64,000 nt of DNA from Ziziphus jujuba (GCF_031755915.1 NC_083384.1:27570001-27634000); one strand, 5' to 3'; counted from the stretch's first letter, positions 1 through 13,400 are shown. The notes: a model not told the origin generated them from the sequence alone. Numbers and translations: made by a program.

Positions 1-1168
1 AAAAATTACTCAAAAAATTTAAAAAATTAATTTTTTTTAAATTACATAAAAAAAAATTAGAAAAATCGAAACTTCTACAATAATAAAAGCATCGGTTTTG
101 GCCTTTTCCTTTTTTATATTAACTTTAAATTTTATAATTTTCAATCAATTTCAATTATTTTTTATTAAATTTAAATTTTATAATTTTAAATAATACTTGT
201 AAAAATACTCCAAAAAAATTATAAAAATTATAAAAAAAAAATTAACATAAATCGACTTACATTGTAAAAGCATCCGCTTTGACTTTCAACATTCTTTTTT
301 TAAATTAATTTTTTGGTATTTTTTTAATATATCAAAGGAATAGAAATCAAATCACAAATGCTCAACCCGAGAAATAATTGTGTCAGCTCTTTGTGAGACG
401 AAAACTACGTGTTTATTTCCTAGCCACGTGTATGCATCATGTATTTTTAATTTCTCTCCCTGTTTCAAAATGGTCCCACTGAAAGTTTAGTTTGGAGGCT
501 TTACAAACGCTTTTACAATGTAAAACATCGGCTTTTCTAAATTTTTTTTTATTTTTTTTGTTATTTTCTTTTGATAGTTTTTTTTTTACTATTACAAATA
601 TCATTTACAATTATAAAATTAAAATTAAACTAAAAAATTGAGAATCAATTCAAAATTATAAAATTAAAAAATAATAAAAACAAATTGAAAAACCAAAACC
701 AACATTTTTACATTGTAAAAGTATTACCTTTATAAACTTTTTAAAATTTTTTGGCAATTTATTTTTAGTAATTCTTTTGTAATGTTTTTCTAATTTTTGA
801 GTAATTTTTTTTATTTTTCTTTCTTCTTTTTTTGGATAAGTTTGAGTTTGGTACGGCGGAACTGCAATGGCTTGCATGCAAACTGGAGATGGTGGTGGAA
901 GCAGAGGAAAAAAACTCTATAGGAGAAGAGGAAGGAGGGAATGGGAATCAAAGAAGAAGAGGAGAAGAGGCGTGATGGGAATGGGTATCAAAGGAGAAGA
1001 GGAGAAGAGGAGAAGAGGCTCAGTGCGAATGGTAATTTTTGGCATGTGAGCTTCCGAACAATCTGGCCGTCTGAATAAAATCATTTTAATCCAATGGTTT
1101 AATTTTTTGGCATATTTTTAGTCCGCACTATGTTGATCAAGTCCGATCTAATCATAAAAAAACTATAT
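1..1168. mobile_element. Partial second copy of the fold-back element
   Basis: It corresponds to about 6813-7986 of the complete copy: part of the left arm, the loop (about 300-490) and the whole right arm ending at AACTATATATATG. The outer left arm lies outside the window. Confidence 0.7.
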
Positions 1169-1569
1169 ATATGTATATATATATATATATTTAAAGCTTA
1201 TTTAAATAAAAATATGAAAATGATATTAATTCCGAACTTTTAAAAAAAATAGCTATTTCTTTATTTGAAAATGTGTCAAATATTAAAGAAAAATTTAATA
1301 TCGTGGAATAGATATTCTATTCTTGGATTCATTCTACATATCAAAGTGCTCTTAGTTTGTTGACTATATATACAAACAATCAATCACACACAAAATTGAA
1401 GATGATAGAAATGAAGCATATCAAAATAGATGGAAAAAATAAAAAAATAATTTATAACACATGTACGAAATATACTAATTTGAATATTATATACCTAACC
1501 ATGTTTTTAGAAACTAGTATATAAAATCAAAATCGACTTCTCTATTTATAGAAATCAAAAAGCCACTAA

Positions 1570-2377
1570 TGTCTATTTGGTAGAAGGAAAAATATAGTAA
1601 GAAATTGATTCCTGATAATCAGTTTTATAGGATTTAGTTTCTCGAAAATAAGTTTTTTTAGGGGTTATTTTTACAATGTTTGGTTAATAATAGAATAATA
1701 TATGACTTACAAATAATTAAATAAGTTTGCATAATAAAATTAAAGGGTAAAATTATATTTAAAAAATAAAAATAAAACTAATTTTCCCAAAAACATTTAT
1801 AATGACACCAATTTAAAAGGATCAACTTTCATTTTATGGGGTGTTTGGTAAAACAGAAAATATTAAATGAAACTGATTCCTGATAATCAGTTTTTGGGGA
1901 TTTAATTTTCAGAGAATGTGTTTCCTTGGGCTTCTTTTTATAGTATTTAGTTAATTATAAAAGAAGATAGGATTTATTAGTAATTAAATAAATTTATACA
2001 TTAAAATTAAAGGGTAAATTGTATTTAAAAAAAATGTAAAATTAATTTCTCAGACAATTTTAAAATGACACATTTTTTGGAGGATTCACTTTCCCTCTAA
2101 TTTTTCCACATTGTGAGATTTATTTTCTGTTGGGGTCCATAAATTTTTCATTTTAAAAACTATCCAAATAAAAGAAAATTTTACTTTTCTAGGGAATTTT
2201 AGATTCCCATTAACTTTACCATTATTCAAACACCCCATTAATTTTCCAGATTGTAAGATTTATTTTCTATTGGGTGCCACAAATTTTTCTTTTTAAAAAT
2301 TATCCAAATAAAAGAAAATTTTACTTTTCTAAAATATTTTAGATTTCTATTAATCTTGCCATTACACAAATATCCTG
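1570..2377. mobile_element. Outer Tourist-like MITE (copy A), interrupted by a second MITE
   Basis: The element starts TGTCTATTTGG and ends CAAATATCCTG, imperfect inverted ends, flanked on both sides by TAA (1567-1569 and 2378-2380). This is the target-site size and type known for PIF/Harbinger elements. Removing the inner insertion at 1837-2237 and its duplicated TTA leaves about 404 bp, the same length as the inner and the solo copies. It is non-coding. Confidence 0.7.
1837..2237. mobile_element. Inner Tourist-like MITE (copy A), 401 bp
   Basis: It begins TGGGGTGTTTGG and ends CAAACACCCCA, near-perfect terminal inverted repeats, and is flanked by TTA at 1834-1836 and 2238-2240. The interior matches the interrupted outer element (1570-1836 plus 2241-2377). 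The ends and the TTA target site are typical of Tourist/PIF-Harbinger MITEs. Confidence 0.82.
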
Positions 2378-3109
2378 TAAAAGTGTTACAATTGACATGA
2401 CACAATTTTAAAATAAATAATGTTTATGATATCAATTTATCAAAGTATATATCAAATATCATGTGGCAATATTTTAATTGTTAATATAATAATATTGTAT
2501 TTGGTATTTTTTTTAAATAGCAAACAAATTTGGATTGTTTCTTTTTGTGTGGGCATGCCACTATAAATAAGTTTGAAAAAATAAAATGTAATAATAATAA
2601 AGATTGCAGAAAATAAATCTGACAAAATAAAACCACTGTATTAATTTTCAAAGAATAATCAAATTAAAGGCTTTTTTACGTATAAATAAATAGGATTTTA
2701 AACATAAATCAACTAAAAAAGAGACAATAAATTTCTAAAATGAAAATAACATGAACTTTTAAGAAATATGGCATAAACTAAAATTAATTAGGAGGAAACA
2801 TTGTAAAATGATAGCTGTGTGTTGATTGATTAGGAGTTAAGAAAGGGGTCTCCTTGTTGTTGTAACATCTTCATATTCATAAATTTATGATTCCTTCATT
2901 GAATAAGGAAAATCCATAAATTAAAATATTCAATTCCCATAATTTACTCCATTAATTTTTGAAAATTTTCCAAGTGCATTCAATAGCATAATTTTTACTT
3001 AATTTGAGACGACTATATCAATTTCAAATTTAAATTGAAATTATAACCATAAATAGTCATTGATTAGCTTCAAAATTTCAATAATAAATAAATAACAATA
3101 GCAAATCAG

Positions 3110-5311
3110 AGCATTTATATTATATCAATTGAAATCCTGCCCTGACGTGACAACATCAAAGGGATTAAATGAGGACATGGGTAGAGAAAAGAATAGTAAT
3201 TTGACCTATTAGAGATAGTTTTTGTTTCTAATTTTTTTTTTTTTTTTAGAAGAGCTTTTTGAAAAGTTATTATTTCCTAATTCTAATTGGTAGCTTTTCT
3301 CAAGGTGTGAAGTACGTTTTCATGAAACTGTCCTTGCACTTTCAAAACGGTATATTTACTGTAAAAGTTTAAAACATCGCCTTTCCATAAGGCATATGAA
3401 ATATATGGCCAAATCTATAGAGATAGATCACAGAAAGATATGATAACATGAAGTCAGGCCGGAAATGGATGAGAATGTTAGCATTCGTAGATGAAAAAAG
3501 AAGGGTTAAGGAAGAATAAAATGTGCCACGTGCTAAAATCCGTCAGAACAACAATATATTTATATATTTATATATGTATATATATATATATATATATGAT
3601 CTTCTGGAAAACTTGGTGTGATGCTGAGAATAGAGGACCATTATAGCAATCTCACCCATGAGCTTGTCAATCATTCCCCAAAATTAGTATTATTTAATAA
3701 TCGGGGAATAATAAAACCTTTCACTGGTACTCGATGTTTGAGATTTGTCTTATTTCAACTTTTACCTATTTAATAACACACCTTTGAATTTTTATTTTTT
3801 TTTAATTTTTTTTGTGAAGCTCCCCATTGAAAGATTATAATGTGCTAGTGTTACTAGCACCCTCCTCCAGTATATGAATGATAATTTGTTAAAATTAATA
3901 GCACTGTGTTAATTGTTCATTTAAAACATATCACTTGTTAAGCATACTAGTTGACATAAAAATATAAGAATTAAAGTTTACAAGTTGAAATAATACATGT
4001 ATACATATATAAAAATAAAATAAAATAATTAAACCTTGCTGGTTAAAATAATATATACAAAATCAAAAAATATTTTTGAGGCCAATTTGAAAATTTAGTT
4101 TATATAATTTGAGTAAGAGGGAGCACAAGTTGTAAAGATTAAGTTTGTAATCGAGTTTTTAGATTGCGATAAAATTGATTTTCATATTTTCCATAAAGTA
4201 TTTTTAAACTTTTATTTCAATTCATGTTGAAAAGAAATTATTTTAATCCACGTGCATTAAATATTTTATATTTTTTAAATAAACATTAAGTATATTATAA
4301 TACTTATAGGGGGCCTAACTAAAATTTTGCAAAAGATTTTTTCTTCTCCTAATAAATTGGAAAATAAGGGTTTTATCACCAAATTCAAAATCTAAAACTA
4401 ACGTCAGTGATATTAGATTATTTCAAAAGGCAAAAAATAAAAAAAATAAAAAAAATGTCATAAATCATGAATACCTCTGTTTTTTTTTTTTTTTTTTTTT
4501 GTTATTGCCATTTGCTCAACTCTATATGCAATAGAATATTGTAAAAAAGTCATATAAAAATAAATAAATAAAAAGGTGCTTTTGATGGTATGAACCCAGT
4601 AAAGAATTGATTATTGAGCATTTTTTTTAATCAATATGGGTGATCTATTAAAATAAAAAAGGAAAGAAATCAATGGTTTTTTTTTTTTTTTTTGGGTGAA
4701 TAATCAATGTGTGATTCTTCAAAATATGTGTGGAATGGAATTTGCCACATTAGATCGTCTCAACAGGCAGCACGATTATTGAGCATTATACTACTAATTT
4801 ATTACAATATATGTCATTAATTAAATTTTTTTATTTTTTATTTTTTATTTTTATTTTTGCTTTAACGGAAAGGTTTGACAACCAAAACACCCAAAGGCAA
4901 AAAAACTACAACAGGGAGTTGGCCATGAAGCCATTCTCCTGGGCGACAAATTTAGTTGATAGATGTTATATGATTAACAACTAATTGTAGTAAGTTATGT
5001 CTTGTACAAGAATCAAGGTATTGATTTTCTTTGTCGTATTTAATTTTGTCGTCCATGTTTGAAAAGGTCACAGATGGATCTGACCACGATATAATATATA
5101 TATATATATATATATATTCATATATATACCAACATGTGCATGTAGTGATATCTCATGTTTATATGTATAGGAATTTGATAAACTGGAACACATAGCTGTC
5201 TGGTACCCTGTGGCAAAAAAAAAAAATGTAAAAAAATTTCTGTTGATTCTACTTTTACATAGTACATTATAAAGTGACTTATATATAACCTATTAGATCA
5301 AAACTTTCATA

Positions 5312-5354
<43 letters not shown>

Positions 5355-5457
5355 GTGTGTGTGTATGTAACAACGTGCTCATACATGGGCCTTCAATGAT
5401 GCCCCTTTAAGCATTATTTTACCAACCTTTTTTATTTATTATTTAGTAATCACATCC

Positions 5458-5490
<33 letters not shown>

Positions 5491-6471
5491 ATGTAACAAC
5501 GTGCTGATACATGGACCCTCAATGATGCCCCTTTAAGCATTATTTTACCAACCTTTTTTAATTATTATTTAGTAATCACATCCTATATCATATTATATGT
5601 ACCAAACTTTATTTCATGTGCTTAAAAAACTTTTTGGATAATAAATAATCATAAAAAATAGTAGTTTAACAGAAAAAAACTTTTAATTTTTATTTTTGTG
5701 AATTTGAAAGTTAAGATTTGAGACTTGATAAGTTTGATTATTGCAACTAATGATCCTATATCGCAATATCTCGTAATACAAAACTATAATTTGATACCTA
5801 CAATACTACCACACGGGATATCTTTTTTTTCATAGCAATATACTAAATAAAGAAGATCATCCCCCTTTTTTATTTTTCAGGTGAACATAAAAAAATGATA
5901 ATAATAAATAATAATAAAAAAAGGTCCTTTTGATAGTGTGAACCAACTACTTGATGGTTCTTATTATAATTACAATAATAATTATTTAGTTGTGTTTGCT
6001 CCATGTGAAAGCGGTCGACAGGAGTTAATCGATGCATGTGTGTGTACAAGAATCAAATCCTCTTACAGGATATTATTTGATTTGATTCTTGCTCTTACAA
6101 GATATTTATTAAAATTTATTCAGAAATAAAAATATATTATTGGGATTTTCCCTCGTCTCGTTCCAATTTACTGATGAATTGCCAATGATTTCAAACAATT
6201 CTTTGTTTATCAAATTTTTAAATCATGTTTGATTTATAAAATGCTATTTCCTTTTTAATGGGAATAACTATTTATAAAAATAAAATAAAATAAAATATTA
6301 AATTTTATTTATATATTGAGTAACAATAAAATATTAAACTCAATGTTTAAATTTTAAAAATATAATTCAGTTATAATCAATAACAAACCAACTTTTATAT
6401 TTATTTATGTATTTTTTAAATATAGTAGATAATTTAAATTTAAATATATTACAAATATGATATATAAATAT
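3110..6471. other. Gene-free spacer between the two direct repeats
   Basis: AT-rich DNA with (AT)n tracts near 3555-3596, 5093-5118 and 5318-5350, poly-T runs near 4482-4500 and 4678-4694, and one 126-bp tandem duplication (listed separately). The only frame of note, 5938-6129 (63 codons), has no recognisable domain. I see no gene. Confidence 0.6.
5335..5586. repeat. Two-copy tandem repeat, 126-bp unit
   Basis: Two adjacent units, 5335-5460 and 5461-5586. Each has an (AT)n head, a TGTGTGTATGTAACAACG stretch and a tail ending AGTAATCACATCCTAT. They differ by a few substitutions in the middle and in microsatellite length. Confidence 0.85.
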
Positions 6472-7986
6472 ATAGACTTCTTTTATGATCAGGTCAAACC
6501 TGATCAATATAGTGCGTATCAAAAACATGCCAAAAAATTAGACTATTAGATTCAAATAATTTTATTTGGACAGCTCAGATTATAAAAAAAATTCACGTAC
6601 CAAAAATTGTCATTCACACAGAGCATCTTCTCCTCTTCTCATATAATATACATTCGCATCACACCTCTTCTCCTTTAATTCCCATTTGCACATTCCTCTT
6701 TTCCTATAGTGTTTTTTTCCTCTGCTTCCACCACTATCTCTAGCTCACATGCAAACCATTCTAGCCCCGTCATACCAAACTCAAACTTATCCAAAAAAAT
6801 AAAAGAAAGAAAAAAAAAATACCTCAAAAATTAGAAAAATAAAATTAAAAAATTACATAAAAAAAAAAGAAAAACTGACGTTTTTACAATAATAAAAGCA
6901 TCAATTTTGGCCTCCTTTTTTTTATATTAACTTTAAATTTTATAATTTTCAATCGATCCTAATTATTTTTTTATTAAATTTAAATTTTATAATTTTGAAT
7001 AATACTTATAAAAATATCGAAAAAAAATTTTAAAATTACAGAAGAATTACAAAAAAAAAAAAAATTAACATAAGTCGACACTTTGACACTTTTACATTGT
7101 AAAAGGATCGGTTTTGACTCCTCAATGTTTTTTTTTTTTTTTGGGTTATTTTTTGTTATTTTTTTTAATATATCAAAGGAAGAGCAAATCAAATCACAAA
7201 CGCCCAACCCAAGAAATAATAGTGTTAGCTCTTTGTGAGACGAAAACTACGTGTTTATTTCCTAGCCACGCGTATGCATCATGTTTTTTTAATTTCTCTC
7301 CCCATTTCAAAATGGTCCCACTGAAAGTTTAGTTTGGAGGCTTTACAAACCCTTTTACAATGTAAAACATCGGCTTTTCTAATTTTCTTAATTGTTTTTG
7401 TTATTTTTTTATAGTTTTTTTTTTTTTTTACAAACATCATTCAAAATTATAAAATTAAAATTTAACTAAAAAAATTGAAAGCCAATTGAAAATTATAAAA
7501 TAAAAAAATAATAAAAAAAATTAGAAGACCAAAGCCAATGTTTTTATAATGTAAAAGTATTGGCTTTTTGTAAATTTTTAAAATTTTTTTTGGTAATTTA
7601 TTTTTAGTAATTCTTTTTTAATTTTTTTTTCTAATTTTTGAGTAATTTTTTTCTTTTTTTTTCTTTTTTTTTTTTTTTGGGTAAGTTTGAGTTTGGTACG
7701 GCAGGATTGCAACGACTTGTAAGCTGGAGATGGTGGTGGAACCAGAGGAAAAAAACTCTATAGGAGAAGAGGAAGGAGCGAATGGGAATCAAAGGATAAG
7801 AGATGTGGTGTGAATGTGTATCAAAGGAGAAGAGGCTCGGTGCGAATGACAATTTTTGGCACATGAGCTTCCATACAATCTGAACCATCTGAATAAAATC
7901 ATTTTAATCCAATGGTCTAATTTTTTGGCATGTTTTTAGTCCGCACTATGTTGATCAAGTCCGACTGATCATAAAAAAAACTATAT
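6472..7986. mobile_element. Fold-back element, about 1.5 kb, with very long inverted arms
   Basis: The left part, from about 6472, is the inverted complement of the right part, ending about 7986. For example TTTTATGATCAG near 6481 matches the complement of CTGATCATAAAA near 7965, and AACATGCCAAAAAATTAGAC near 6523 matches the complement of the block near 7920. The match continues inward through the GA/TC-rich blocks and AT-rich blocks to about 7140 on the left and 7370 on the right, leaving a loop of roughly 230 bp. There is no transposase frame. The arms lie in (AT)n, so the target-site duplication cannot be read. It is a non-autonomous fold-back or Mutator-like element; the superfamily is inferred only from arm length. 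Confidence 0.75.
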
Positions 7987-8387
7987 ATAAATATATATAT
8001 ATATATATATTTAAAGCTTATTCAAATAAGAATATAAAAATGATATTAATTCCAAACTTTTAAAAAAAATAGCAATTTTTTTATTTGAAAATGTGCCAAA
8101 TATTAAAAAAAATTTAATATCGTGGAACAGTTGTTCTATTCTTGCATTCATTCTACATATCAAAGTGCTCTCAGTCTGTTGACTATATATACAAACAATC
8201 AATCGCACATAAAATTGAAGATTATAGAAATGAAGCATATCAAAATAGATGGAAAAAATAAAGAAATAATGTATAACACACATACGAAATGTACTGATTT
8301 GAATATTATATATCTAACCATGTTTTTAGAAACTAGTATATAAAATCAAAATTGACTTCTCTATTTATAGAAATCAAAAAGCCACTA

Positions 8388-9192
8388 TGCCTTGTTTGGT
8401 AGAAGGGAAAATATTGAAAGAAATTGATTTCTGAGAATTAGTTTTCTAGGATTTAGTTTTTCGAAAATAAGTTTTTTAGGGATTATTTTTACAATGTTTG
8501 GTTAATAATAGAATAATATAGGACTTACAAGTAATTAAATAAGTTTACATATTAAAATTGAAGGATAAAATTATATTTAAAAAAAATAAAACTAATTTTC
8601 CCAAAAAAATTTACAATGATACCTATTTAAGAGGATCAACTTTCATTTTATGGGGTGTTTAGTAAAAGGGAAAGTATTAAAAGAAACTGATTCCCGAGAA
8701 TTAGTTTTTTGGAATTTAATTTTCAGAAAATATGTTTCTTTGGGCTTCTTTGTATAATGTTTGGTTAATTATAAAAGAAGATAGGATTTATTAGTAATTA
8801 AATAAATTTATACATTAAAATTAAATAGTACATTATATTTAAAAATATATATAAAACTAATTTCTCAGGCAATTTTAAAATGATACATTTTTTATAGGAT
8901 TTACTTTCCTTCTAACTTTCCCATATTGTGAAATTTATTTTCTGCTGGGGTCCATAAATTTCTCATTTTAAAAACTATCCAAACAAAAGAAAATTTTATT
9001 TTTCTAGGAAATTTTAGATTTTCACTAATTTTATAATTACCCAAAGACCCCATTAGTTTCCCACATTGTGAGATTTATTTTCTATTGGATGCCACAAATT
9101 TTTCTTTTTAAAAATTATCCAAATAAAAAAAAATTTTACTTTTCTAAAATATTTTAAATTTCTATTAATTTTGTCATTACACAAATATCCTG
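8388..9192. mobile_element. Outer Tourist-like MITE (copy B)
   Basis: Counterpart of 1570-2377 in the second direct repeat. The left end reads TGCCTTGTTTGG and the right end CAAATATCCTG followed by TAA at 9193-9195. The left TAA has decayed to TA. It is interrupted by the inner element at 8651-9052. Confidence 0.68.
8651..9052. mobile_element. Inner Tourist-like MITE (copy B), 402 bp
   Basis: It begins TGGGGTGTTTAG and ends CAAAGACCCCA, flanked by TTA at 8648-8650 and 9053-9055. It sits at the same position inside the outer element as in copy A. Confidence 0.78.
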
Positions 9193-9925
9193 TAAAAATG
9201 TTACAATTGACATGACACAATTTTAAAATAAATAATATTTATAGTATCAATTTATCAAAGTATATATCAAATATCATGTGGCAATATTTTAGTTGTTAAT
9301 ATAATAATGTTGTATTTGGTATTTTTTTAAAATAGCAAAAAAATTTGGATTGTTTCTTTTTGTGTGGGCATGCCACTCTAAATAAGTTTGAAAAAATAAA
9401 ATGTAATAATAATAAAGATTGTAGAAAATAAATCTGACAAAATAAAACCACTGTATTAATTTGCAAAGAATAATCAAATTAAAGGCTTTTTTTATGTATA
9501 AATAAATAGGATTTTAAACATAAATCAACTAGAAAAGAGACAATAAGTTTCTAAAATAAAAATAACATGAACTTTTAAGAAATATGGCATAAACTAAAAT
9601 TAATTAGGAGGAAACATTGTAAAATGATAGCTGTGTGTTGATTGATTAGGAGTTAAGAAGGGGGTTTCCTTGTTGTTGTAACATCTTCATGTTCATAAAT
9701 TTCTGATTCCTTCATCGAATAAGGAAAATCTATAAATTAAAACATTAAATTCCCATAATTTACTCCATTAATTTATGAAAAATTTCCAAGTGCATTCAAT
9801 AGCATAATTTTTACTTAATTTGAGACGACTATATCAATTTCAAATTTAAATTCAAATTATAACCATAAATAATCATTGATTAGCTTTAGAATTTCAAAAA
9901 TAAATAAATAACAATAGCAAATCAG

Positions 9926-11951
9926 TTACCCATTAGCAAAATTTAGTATTATTGATGGTTTTTTAAAAAGGTAGTTCTATCCATATTACAAATATATATT
10001 TATTACACTACATTTTATATACATTCATTTTAAAAACATTTTATATACATTCATTTTAAAACTTGTTTGAACTAACTACACTAATAAATTATATCTAATT
10101 TACCCTTCTTAATGATTTAAAATAAAAACTAGATATCCTGTACAATCCACTGTTTTTTCTAATACAGGATTAGGGGTCCAAATCGATGAATATGAGTGTG
10201 TTCATCTAAAGCGGTAGAACTAGAAAATGTATAATAGTCTGAATATTCTGCTGAATTATAAGCCACCAAAAAATAAAAATAAAAGAACCTTTCTTGGATT
10301 GGGATGGCAATAACAAGAGATCATGGACACGGCACGTCTTCACGCCCATCGGATCTTTCACATGCCACCTGGATAAATTTCGTTCAATGAAGCTTTACTT
10401 CTGCAACTCTTTAGCATATATTACCCAAAAAAAAACAAAAAGAAAGTATTATATCCTTCTTTTTCTTTTCTTTTTTTTTTTAATAATAATGATTAAAAAC
10501 AATTCTTAATTTATATAAGACTTCATAGATGTGGGCAATATATATATTTTAAAAAGATTAAAATGAAATTTGCCCTTTTTCTCTTCTCATGATTGTCATA
10601 AATGTCCATTTCTCTTCGTCCATGTCTCTACTAGAATCCACAACAAAACATAGAGTCGCCACCGTCAAGCACAAAATCAAATATAGCCATTTTCAAGCTC
10701 CACAAAATTTAGCATATTACCAACAATTTCTCTGCCGGTCTCAAACTTGGGTAAATTCTCCCAGGATCAAAACATGGCTCCAAATATCAAACCACAACTG
10801 TACACACATATTGTAAGACAGTAACATAAATCATCGGTTAATATGAATTGACTTTAACAAAATTGAATAAAAATAAATAATCTCGCTCATAAGAATAAAA
10901 AAACCCACAAACTAAGAATTAGAAAACCGAAAATCCAAAAAAAAAAAAAAAATGTGATCCAATGCTGCTTACTCACGTCATACTAATAATAATAATAATA
11001 ACCATTTTTATTCCTCCTAAAATGGAATGTTTCATCTAAGGGCATTGGTCAGAAGGGTAAGTTTTATTTGGGCTTTATTTGAAAGGGCATCAGGCCTAAA
11101 ACCCCTTTAGCATTTCCCCTTTGGAAATGCCTAATCGAAAAGTATTGCTATAATACAGCATTGCCTTTGAGATGATATTTGGTAAATGGATTATTGGTGT
11201 TATGTTGAGAAAAAACTTACATGTAGCGGTGATGCCAAGTTCATTTTATATTATTTTTATTAACCATGTGTCGTTCAAATTTAATCAGCCATAATTATGT
11301 GCAATCTCATACAATTATAAAATAAAGCATATAAATTCTACCAAATATTTATTAAATTTCTATTTATAAGTGGTATATTATACCACCAATCGTATAAACC
11401 ATCTATCGTATGTAAGTAGCTGCCCTTTACCTTGAATGAACTACCTTGTAAGTTTTTGTCCTTTAGCTTATGTGAACTCTTCTAAGGTATCCTTTATGTT
11501 TTACAATTTTTTGCTTTTGATTTTAGAGTTTTGCTATAAGCCGGTTGTTTGGGTTGCTAAAGAAAATTCCATAGAGGGGATTTACCACCAGCATAGGGTG
11601 TTTCACACAAGACTCTGGGTATTTTCTTCTTCTTTTAAATTTTTTCATATTAATGAAAGGTTTCTCGTTTTATGTCAACAAAATGAAATGACCAGTGTAC
11701 TTGATCATCACCAGCTTCACATAACACATAAAATCATTTTAAAAAAAACACAGAAGGTCAATTATAAATTCATAATTTATATATCAGAATGGCAGTATTT
11801 TGGACTCAAAAATTACGTGTAAAATGCAAACTGCATGTAAGAGACATAAAAAAGTACCAAAATACCGTATGTGGTAGCGAAAGAAAACTCATCCATAGCG
11901 GGACTTGGCACGAACTTGTATATATATATTACAGCTCGGTGGGTTATATGT

Positions 11952-12003
<52 letters not shown>

Positions 12004-12686
12004 TTTGTTAAGAATAAAAATAAAAAGGGTTATTAAATATAGGAAAGAAAATTTTTTACTATGCACCAAATAGCTTACCAAATAATACGACATAAATAAT
12101 GTATTGTCATATATTTCATATTATTTATTAACAAAAAAATATAATCTAGATTTAATTAAGTAAGCCCTTAAAAAAATAAGTGCAACTAAAAACAATCTAA
12201 TAAAAGGCACTATTATTTTGCAACATCATTAGTGAACTATTTGGTACGTATTATTACAAATGTATACGGCTGAACGCATTCATGAACCCTTATTTGCATT
12301 TCTCACTTTTGATTTTCCTATATCCATTTGTTATTTTTGTTATCGCCACCTTGAAGAAATTTTCTGCCTCCTACCTAACTACAAGCAGAGTAACGGTAAT
12401 TTGAAGGGAAATAACAGAAAGGGCATTCGTATAAGGCAAAAATAGAATTAACAGCAAAATGCATTGTCCTCAAGCTATTTTAAGTGAATATAATAATTGA
12501 GCCAAAAAGGAAATTAATTATAATCAAACATTGAAGAAACTAAAACATTACTGCATAACTTCACGTAACAAGCACCTGAATCACCAGATACTTCAAAAGA
12601 CAAAGACCCACTTGATTGTAAACATTCAAATTGGAAACTTTATATGCTTGACCATGATGGGCAAGTACGACGATTCCAAAGCCTAC

Positions 12687-12724
<38 letters not shown>

Positions 12725-12755
12725 TTTTTTTAAATTGGTGGTACATTTTATTTTA
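9926..12755. other. Gene-free AT-rich region
   Basis: Contains a short tandem repeat near 10010-10060 (two copies of CATTTTATATACATTCATTT), (TA)n microsatellites at about 11955-11996 and 12686-12720, and several short open frames. The longest, 11436-11822 (128 codons), has no recognisable domain, sits in AT-rich DNA and has no splice or promoter context. No gene supported. Confidence 0.5.
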
Positions 12756-13078
12756 TTTTTAATTGGTGCTACATTCTTTTAGGGCCTCAACTTTTCAAGA
12801 AATAATTTTGTGCTGCCCATCTATCAGTCCTCAGTTTATCATATTTTGATAAACATTTAGACATCTAGGACATATAACCTGATGCCAATCTCCTTTAAAA
12901 TTGGTTCGACCAAATTTCTTTTTAATTTGTGGTACATTCCTTTAGGGCCTCAACTTTTCAAGAAACAATTTTGTACTGCCCAACCATAAGTCCTCAGTTT
13001 AACATATTTTTCTAAACATCTAGAGATCTAGGACACATAACCTGACGCCACTCTCTCTTAAATTTGCCTCGACCACTA
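12756..13078. repeat. Two-copy tandem repeat, about 163-bp unit
   Basis: Units at about 12756-12918 and 12919-13078 share GGGCCTCAACTTTTCAAGAA, then a CTGCCCA block, CAGTTTA and ACATAACCTGA, offset by 163 bp. It lies just downstream of the PYRP2 stop codon, possibly close to the 3' end of that transcript. Confidence 0.8.
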
Positions 13079-13400
13079 GTTGATAAACTGTTCCCTTTCC
13101 TTGTTTCATCTTACTTTGGACAACTATTAAAATAAATTCCTCTGTGAGGGAAAAGGGCAAATCCAATCTTACCTACCAAAATGAATTATAACAGAAACAG
13201 CAGCAGATAAATTTTGAAAGTTGCATACATATTTAATTACATGCATGACAACATCAAGGTGGTCCAATGCAGACCACCCGTAATCTGTTTTCTATTCTTT
13301 GCATTTTGTCCTTTTCTAATTTGTATACACAGCATTGTCAATATAAAGCTATTTTTTATCAAGAATCAGCAATGAGTAATGAACTGTACATTTTATGGGG

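Larger units (their letters stand above)
1..3109. repeat. Direct repeat copy A (left edge outside the window)
   Basis: This stretch aligns almost throughout, with small indels, to 6813-9925 in the same orientation. Shared landmarks include the region around 361-480 (matching about 7200-7320), the GA-rich tract at 840-1020 (7680-7840) and the last shared bases, ending AACAATAGCAAATCAG at 3109 and 9925, after which the two flanks differ completely. It contains the right two-thirds of a fold-back element and a nested MITE pair. No credible coding gene was seen; the short Arg/Lys-rich frame at 867-1049 is repeat sequence. Whether this is a segmental duplication or a large composite transposon cannot be decided because the left edge is cut off. 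Confidence 0.85.
6813..9925. repeat. Direct repeat copy B
   Basis: Second copy of the unit at 1-3109, same orientation, offset about 6.8 kb. It carries the same internal order: fold-back arms, an A/T-rich spacer, then a MITE nested in a MITE, then a tail ending at 9925. Because the nested MITEs sit at the same place in both copies, those insertions came before the duplication. Homology may extend left of 6813, but the matching part of copy A lies outside the window. No gene seen. Confidence 0.85.

Noticed and set aside
867..1049. 60-codon Arg/Lys-rich open frame
   Set aside because: It lies in the GA-rich arm of the fold-back element; copy B at 7700-7850 has lost the frame.
1..9925. The 3.1-kb direct repeats as LTRs of one retrotransposon
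   Set aside because: No primer-binding site follows the first copy, no purine tract precedes the second, the ends do not read TG...CA, and the 3.4 kb between them has no gag or pol.
11436..11822. 128-codon open frame as a gene
   Set aside because: No domain, AT-rich composition, no promoter or splice context; likely chance.
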